From Flavobacteriaceae bacterium (lineage in GTDB: Bacteria; Bacteroidota; Bacteroidia; Flavobacteriales; Flavobacteriaceae), in the NCBI GenBank assembly GCA_028825365.1, contig JAPKAF010000016.1, positions 1 to 33,540 on the forward strand: a stretch of 33,540 bases of DNA, in the 5' to 3' direction. Both the position numbers and the translations under genes were made by a program. The notes beneath the pieces were generated by a model. It did no database searches. It saw only the letters and a list, made by a program, of their open reading frames with translations, and was not told the DNA's origin. Positions 31,119 through 33,540 of the stretch are shown here, piece after piece (within the stretch, counting starts at the first letter, position 1; each line of letters begins with the position of its first letter).

Positions 31119-33540
31119 TTAATTTTTTATAATTTTCATTGATTTAGAGATGTTATTAACTAAATCTGTAATCTTAATGATATAAATACCAGCACTTAAC
31201 AAGCGTAAGTTAATATTTTTTGAATTACTTTCTAATACTTTTTTTCCTGTTATATCGTATATAATTGAATTAACTTGATTTACACTTTTTATATTAAGTA
31301 TGTTGTTAACTGGGTTTGGATAAATTTTAAAATCTGTAGTATTTATAATTTCATTTTCACTTAGTGAAAAATCACTCCATTTCCATATTCCGCCGGCTAA
31401 TTCTCCATTAAATGAACCTGCCCATCCCATTGTTGAGTTTAAAAATTCAACTCCTAAAAAAGTTTCATTGTCAATGGGATTCCATGTCAATCCACCATCA
31501 AAACTTTGCGATGACCCAGATTGAGATGTAGAGAAAATCGTTTCAGTTCCTTCAACATAAGATACTCCAATGGTATTAACTGGGCCGTTAGGGTCTATTT
31601 GAGACCAACTTTGTCCAGAATCATATGTTCTGTATACATTTGTTCCACTTACTATTATGCCATTATTAGCATCACTAAATGATATTGCACTTCCACTAAA
31701 ATCATTTACTGGGCATTGGTACGCTTGCCAATTATTTCCTCTGTCAGTTGAATGATATAGTGTAGTTGAATTTGTAGTATACCATACATTATCCCCAACA
31801 ACTTCTATTTGAGCAACATATCCATATTCACCTCCACCTGGGTTAGGGATATTAGCAGCTGGTACAGCTTCCCAATTATCACCTCCATCAGAAGTTACAT
31901 ATAGTTCGTATTCTCCACCAATTGGATCTCCTTGAGCAAATCCATAATTCTCATCCCAGAAGTAAACTACATTAGTAAAAGAACCAGTTGAGTTGTATGA
32001 AGCAGAATCTTGGCGTGTCCAACTATTACCTCCATTAGTTGTTTTCCATATACCTCCTACATCTCCACCTATAGTAGGATATCCTACAGCCCATGCTGTA
32101 GTAGAGCTAATAGCAGATACCATAGCAACTCCTAAATCAGTATTTCCTAAGTTAATAGTTCCGCTATTCCAAGTTGAACCTCCATTAGTAGTTTTTGTAA
32201 ATACTTGATAATTTTCACCATCTCCACTCCCATTATATCCAGAAGCCCATACAATGTTTTCATCCACAATTGAAATATTTCTAATTCCTGTGCTAACATT
32301 ATCAAAAGAGGTGTTTTGACTAATCCAAACTCCTGAGGGTTCCTCAGATACAATGATATGAGAATCTTTTGATAAGGTTTGTGTACTTTGAGAATTAGTA
32401 ACCTCTAAGCTTACATCATAAACTCCTTGTGTTGAGTAAAATACTTCTGGTGGATTTTGTCCTGAATATGATGAAGGATTTCCACCTTCAAAAGTCCATT
32501 CCCAATTTGTAATTTCATTTCCACCACCAATTGAATTATCGGTAAAAGTTACATTACCACCCTCATACACATTTAATTGTGAAGTATTGAACCATGGAAT
32601 TGGATCACCTGTTAAAGTAGATTGGACACACTCTAATGCAGCATGAGCATCTATTCTATTTCCAATATTTTGATCTATTTCAACTCCTGTAGACTGTAAA
32701 CAATTTAAAATTTCATCATGATTTAAGCTTGGATTAAGACTTAGCATTTGTGCTACTAATCCTGCAGCAAATGGTGCTGCCATTGATGTTCCACCGAATT
32801 TAGCATAATCATCTCCATCAGCCGTATAAACAGAACTAAGTAATCCTCCAAATGTATATCCGCCAGGTGCTGCAATATCAACCCATGCAACTAAGCCTGC
32901 ATTATAATTTGAAAAAGAAGATTTTAAATCGTTGCCATCAACCGACCCTACGCCGATTACATTTTGATAACCCGCTGGATAAAATATGGTATTGACATTA
33001 TCATTTCCTGCAGCAGCAATAAATATAACTTCTGGATAGTTATTTATTAGGTTTTGTATGGACGCTGATTCATTTGCAGAGCCATAGGACATACTTACAA
33101 CATTAGCGCCATTCTCACAAGCCCATTGAATTCCATTATAGCTATTGTATATAGATCCTCCATCGGCAGAGCTAGGAGTAGCTTTAACGGCTATTATCTC
33201 TGCATTTCCACCAAGTGAGGCAATCCCAATTCCATTATTAATATCTGCTGCTGCTAAACCAGCACAGTGTGTACCGTGAGACCAGCCTGAGCTTTGATTG
33301 TAATAAACTGCTGGATTAGCATCGTTATCATTGTCAGAAACATCCCTTTGTTTATATATTGTTAAATCACTATGGTTATTAGCAACCCCATTATCAATAA
33401 TTGCAACTTTAATATTGCTATTCCCTAATGTTATGTCCCAGGCCTCTTCTGAATCTACTTGAGTATGGTACCATTTATTATTTCCATAATGTTGAGCATC
33501 GTTAGGTATAAAGTCTAGTTTATAAATTGGTTCTTTTTCT
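31119..33540 (-). CDS. Subtilisin-like (S8) protease with PKD, Asp-box repeats and T9SS tail, 5'-partial
   Basis: The frame stays open to the right window edge, so the start lies outside; an internal ATG at 33092 is not the start because the catalytic Asp and His lie upstream of it. About 806 residues are visible. The S8 triad is D49 (VAIIDNGV), H91 (SHGTHCAG) and S252 (GGTSMAAP), counted from the edge, with oxyanion N179 (AAGN). Then comes a PKD domain (about 310-395, ITNWEWTFEGG), followed by about six BNR/YCF48-like Asp-box repeats (TTNGGSTW, TTNGGNSW, TSDGGDNW, STDRGNNW, TYDSGQSW, SFDGGLTW). A T9SS type-A domain ends it (about 735-806, FKIYPNPVNNIL). It should be a secreted or surface protease whose propeller may bind protein or glycan. 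Confidence 0.92.
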   Translation of the reverse strand, partial: EKEPIYKLDFIPNDAQHYGNNKWYHTQVDSEEAWDITLGNSNIKVAIIDNGVANNHSDLTIYKQRDVSDNDNDANPAVYYNQSSGWSHGTHCAGLAAADINNGIGIASLGGNAEIIAVKATPSSADGGSIYNSYNGIQWACENGANVVSMSYGSANESASIQNLINNYPEVIFIAAAGNDNVNTIFYPAGYQNVIGVGSVDGNDLKSSFSNYNAGLVAWVDIAAPGGYTFGGLLSSVYTADGDDYAKFGGTSMAAPFAAGLVAQMLSLNPSLNHDEILNCLQSTGVEIDQNIGNRIDAHAALECVQSTLTGDPIPWFNTSQLNVYEGGNVTFTDNSIGGGNEITNWEWTFEGGNPSSYSGQNPPEVFYSTQGVYDVSLEVTNSQSTQTLSKDSHIIVSEEPSGVWISQNTSFDNVSTGIRNISIVDENIVWASGYNGSGDGENYQVFTKTTNGGSTWNSGTINLGNTDLGVAMVSAISSTTAWAVGYPTIGGDVGGIWKTTNGGNSWTRQDSASYNSTGSFTNVVYFWDENYGFAQGDPIGGEYELYVTSDGGDNWEAVPAANIPNPGGGEYGYVAQIEVVGDNVWYTTNSTTLYHSTDRGNNWQAYQCPVNDFSGSAISFSDANNGIIVSGTNVYRTYDSGQSWSQIDPNGPVNTIGVSYVEGTETIFSTSQSGSSQSFDGGLTWNPIDNETFLGVEFLNSTMGWAGSFNGELAGGIWKWSDFSLSENEIINTTDFKIYPNPVNNILNIKSVNQVNSIIYDITGKKVLESNSKNINLRLLSAGIYIIKITDLVNNISKSMKIIKN

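Noticed and set aside
1-33540. CRISPR arrays, tRNA or rRNA genes, insertion sequences
   Set aside because: No regularly spaced repeats, no cloverleaf-like sequence, no transposase or integrase reading frame was seen by eye.

Overview
The window looks like chromosomal DNA of a low-G+C Bacteroidota, most likely a Flavobacteriaceae member. The signs are a SusC/SusD pair, four proteins ending in type IX secretion (T9SS) type-A sorting domains, an Oar-like TonB-dependent receptor, lipoprotein signals ending in S-x-C or S-C, A-rich leaders without clear Shine-Dalgarno sites, and Bacteroidetes-type -33/-7 promoters (TTTG, about 19-21 nt, TAnnTTTG). I saw no rRNA, tRNA, CRISPR array, insertion sequence or integrase.

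Region 1 (about 130-17040) is a polysaccharide utilisation locus built around galactose. On the minus strand a GntR/LacI-type chimeric regulator is followed by an SGLT-type symporter, galK and galT. Divergently, on the plus strand, are SusC, SusD, a truncated GH43 lipoprotein, a clan GH-A-type glycosidase, a GH43 lipoprotein, two tandem GH43-ricin-T9SS paralogues and a secreted galM. The enzymes would release sugars outside and in the periplasm, the mutarotase would equilibrate galactose anomers, the symporter would import galactose, and GalK/GalT would feed it into the Leloir pathway. The GH43 enzymes plus Leloir genes suggest an arabinose/galactose-containing glycan (arabinogalactan or pectic side chains). 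No arabinose catabolic gene is visible. A 20-bp inverted repeat sits exactly over both divergent -33 elements and is the likely operator. One GH43 paralogue has lost key acidic residues and another GH43 gene is reduced to its first 91 codons.

Region 2 (17040-23540) has a gene-poor AT-rich stretch with one probable 45-codon gene under a canonical -7 element, then mutS2 without a C-terminal Smr domain (TTG start), and an Oar-like TonB-dependent receptor closed by a strong bidirectional terminator.

Region 3 (23550-28480) is mostly minus strand: an NTF2-fold-like lipoprotein; a tight operon of a TolQ/ExbB-like membrane protein, a DUF2178-like membrane protein, an XRE regulator and a saccharopine-dehydrogenase-like oxidoreductase, preceded by two copies of the palindrome GTAAAGYTTGYTTTAC; then a DinB-like protein (plus strand), a short-chain dehydrogenase and a CBS-pair protein.

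Region 4 (28600-33540) has a stand-alone mini-Smr protein, a 42-residue basic protein, a PETase/cutinase-like polyester hydrolase with a T9SS tail and a SOUL haem-binding protein on the plus strand. Convergent to them are a stand-alone TonB plug-domain lipoprotein and a large subtilisin-like protease with PKD, Asp-box repeats and a T9SS tail, which runs off the right edge.
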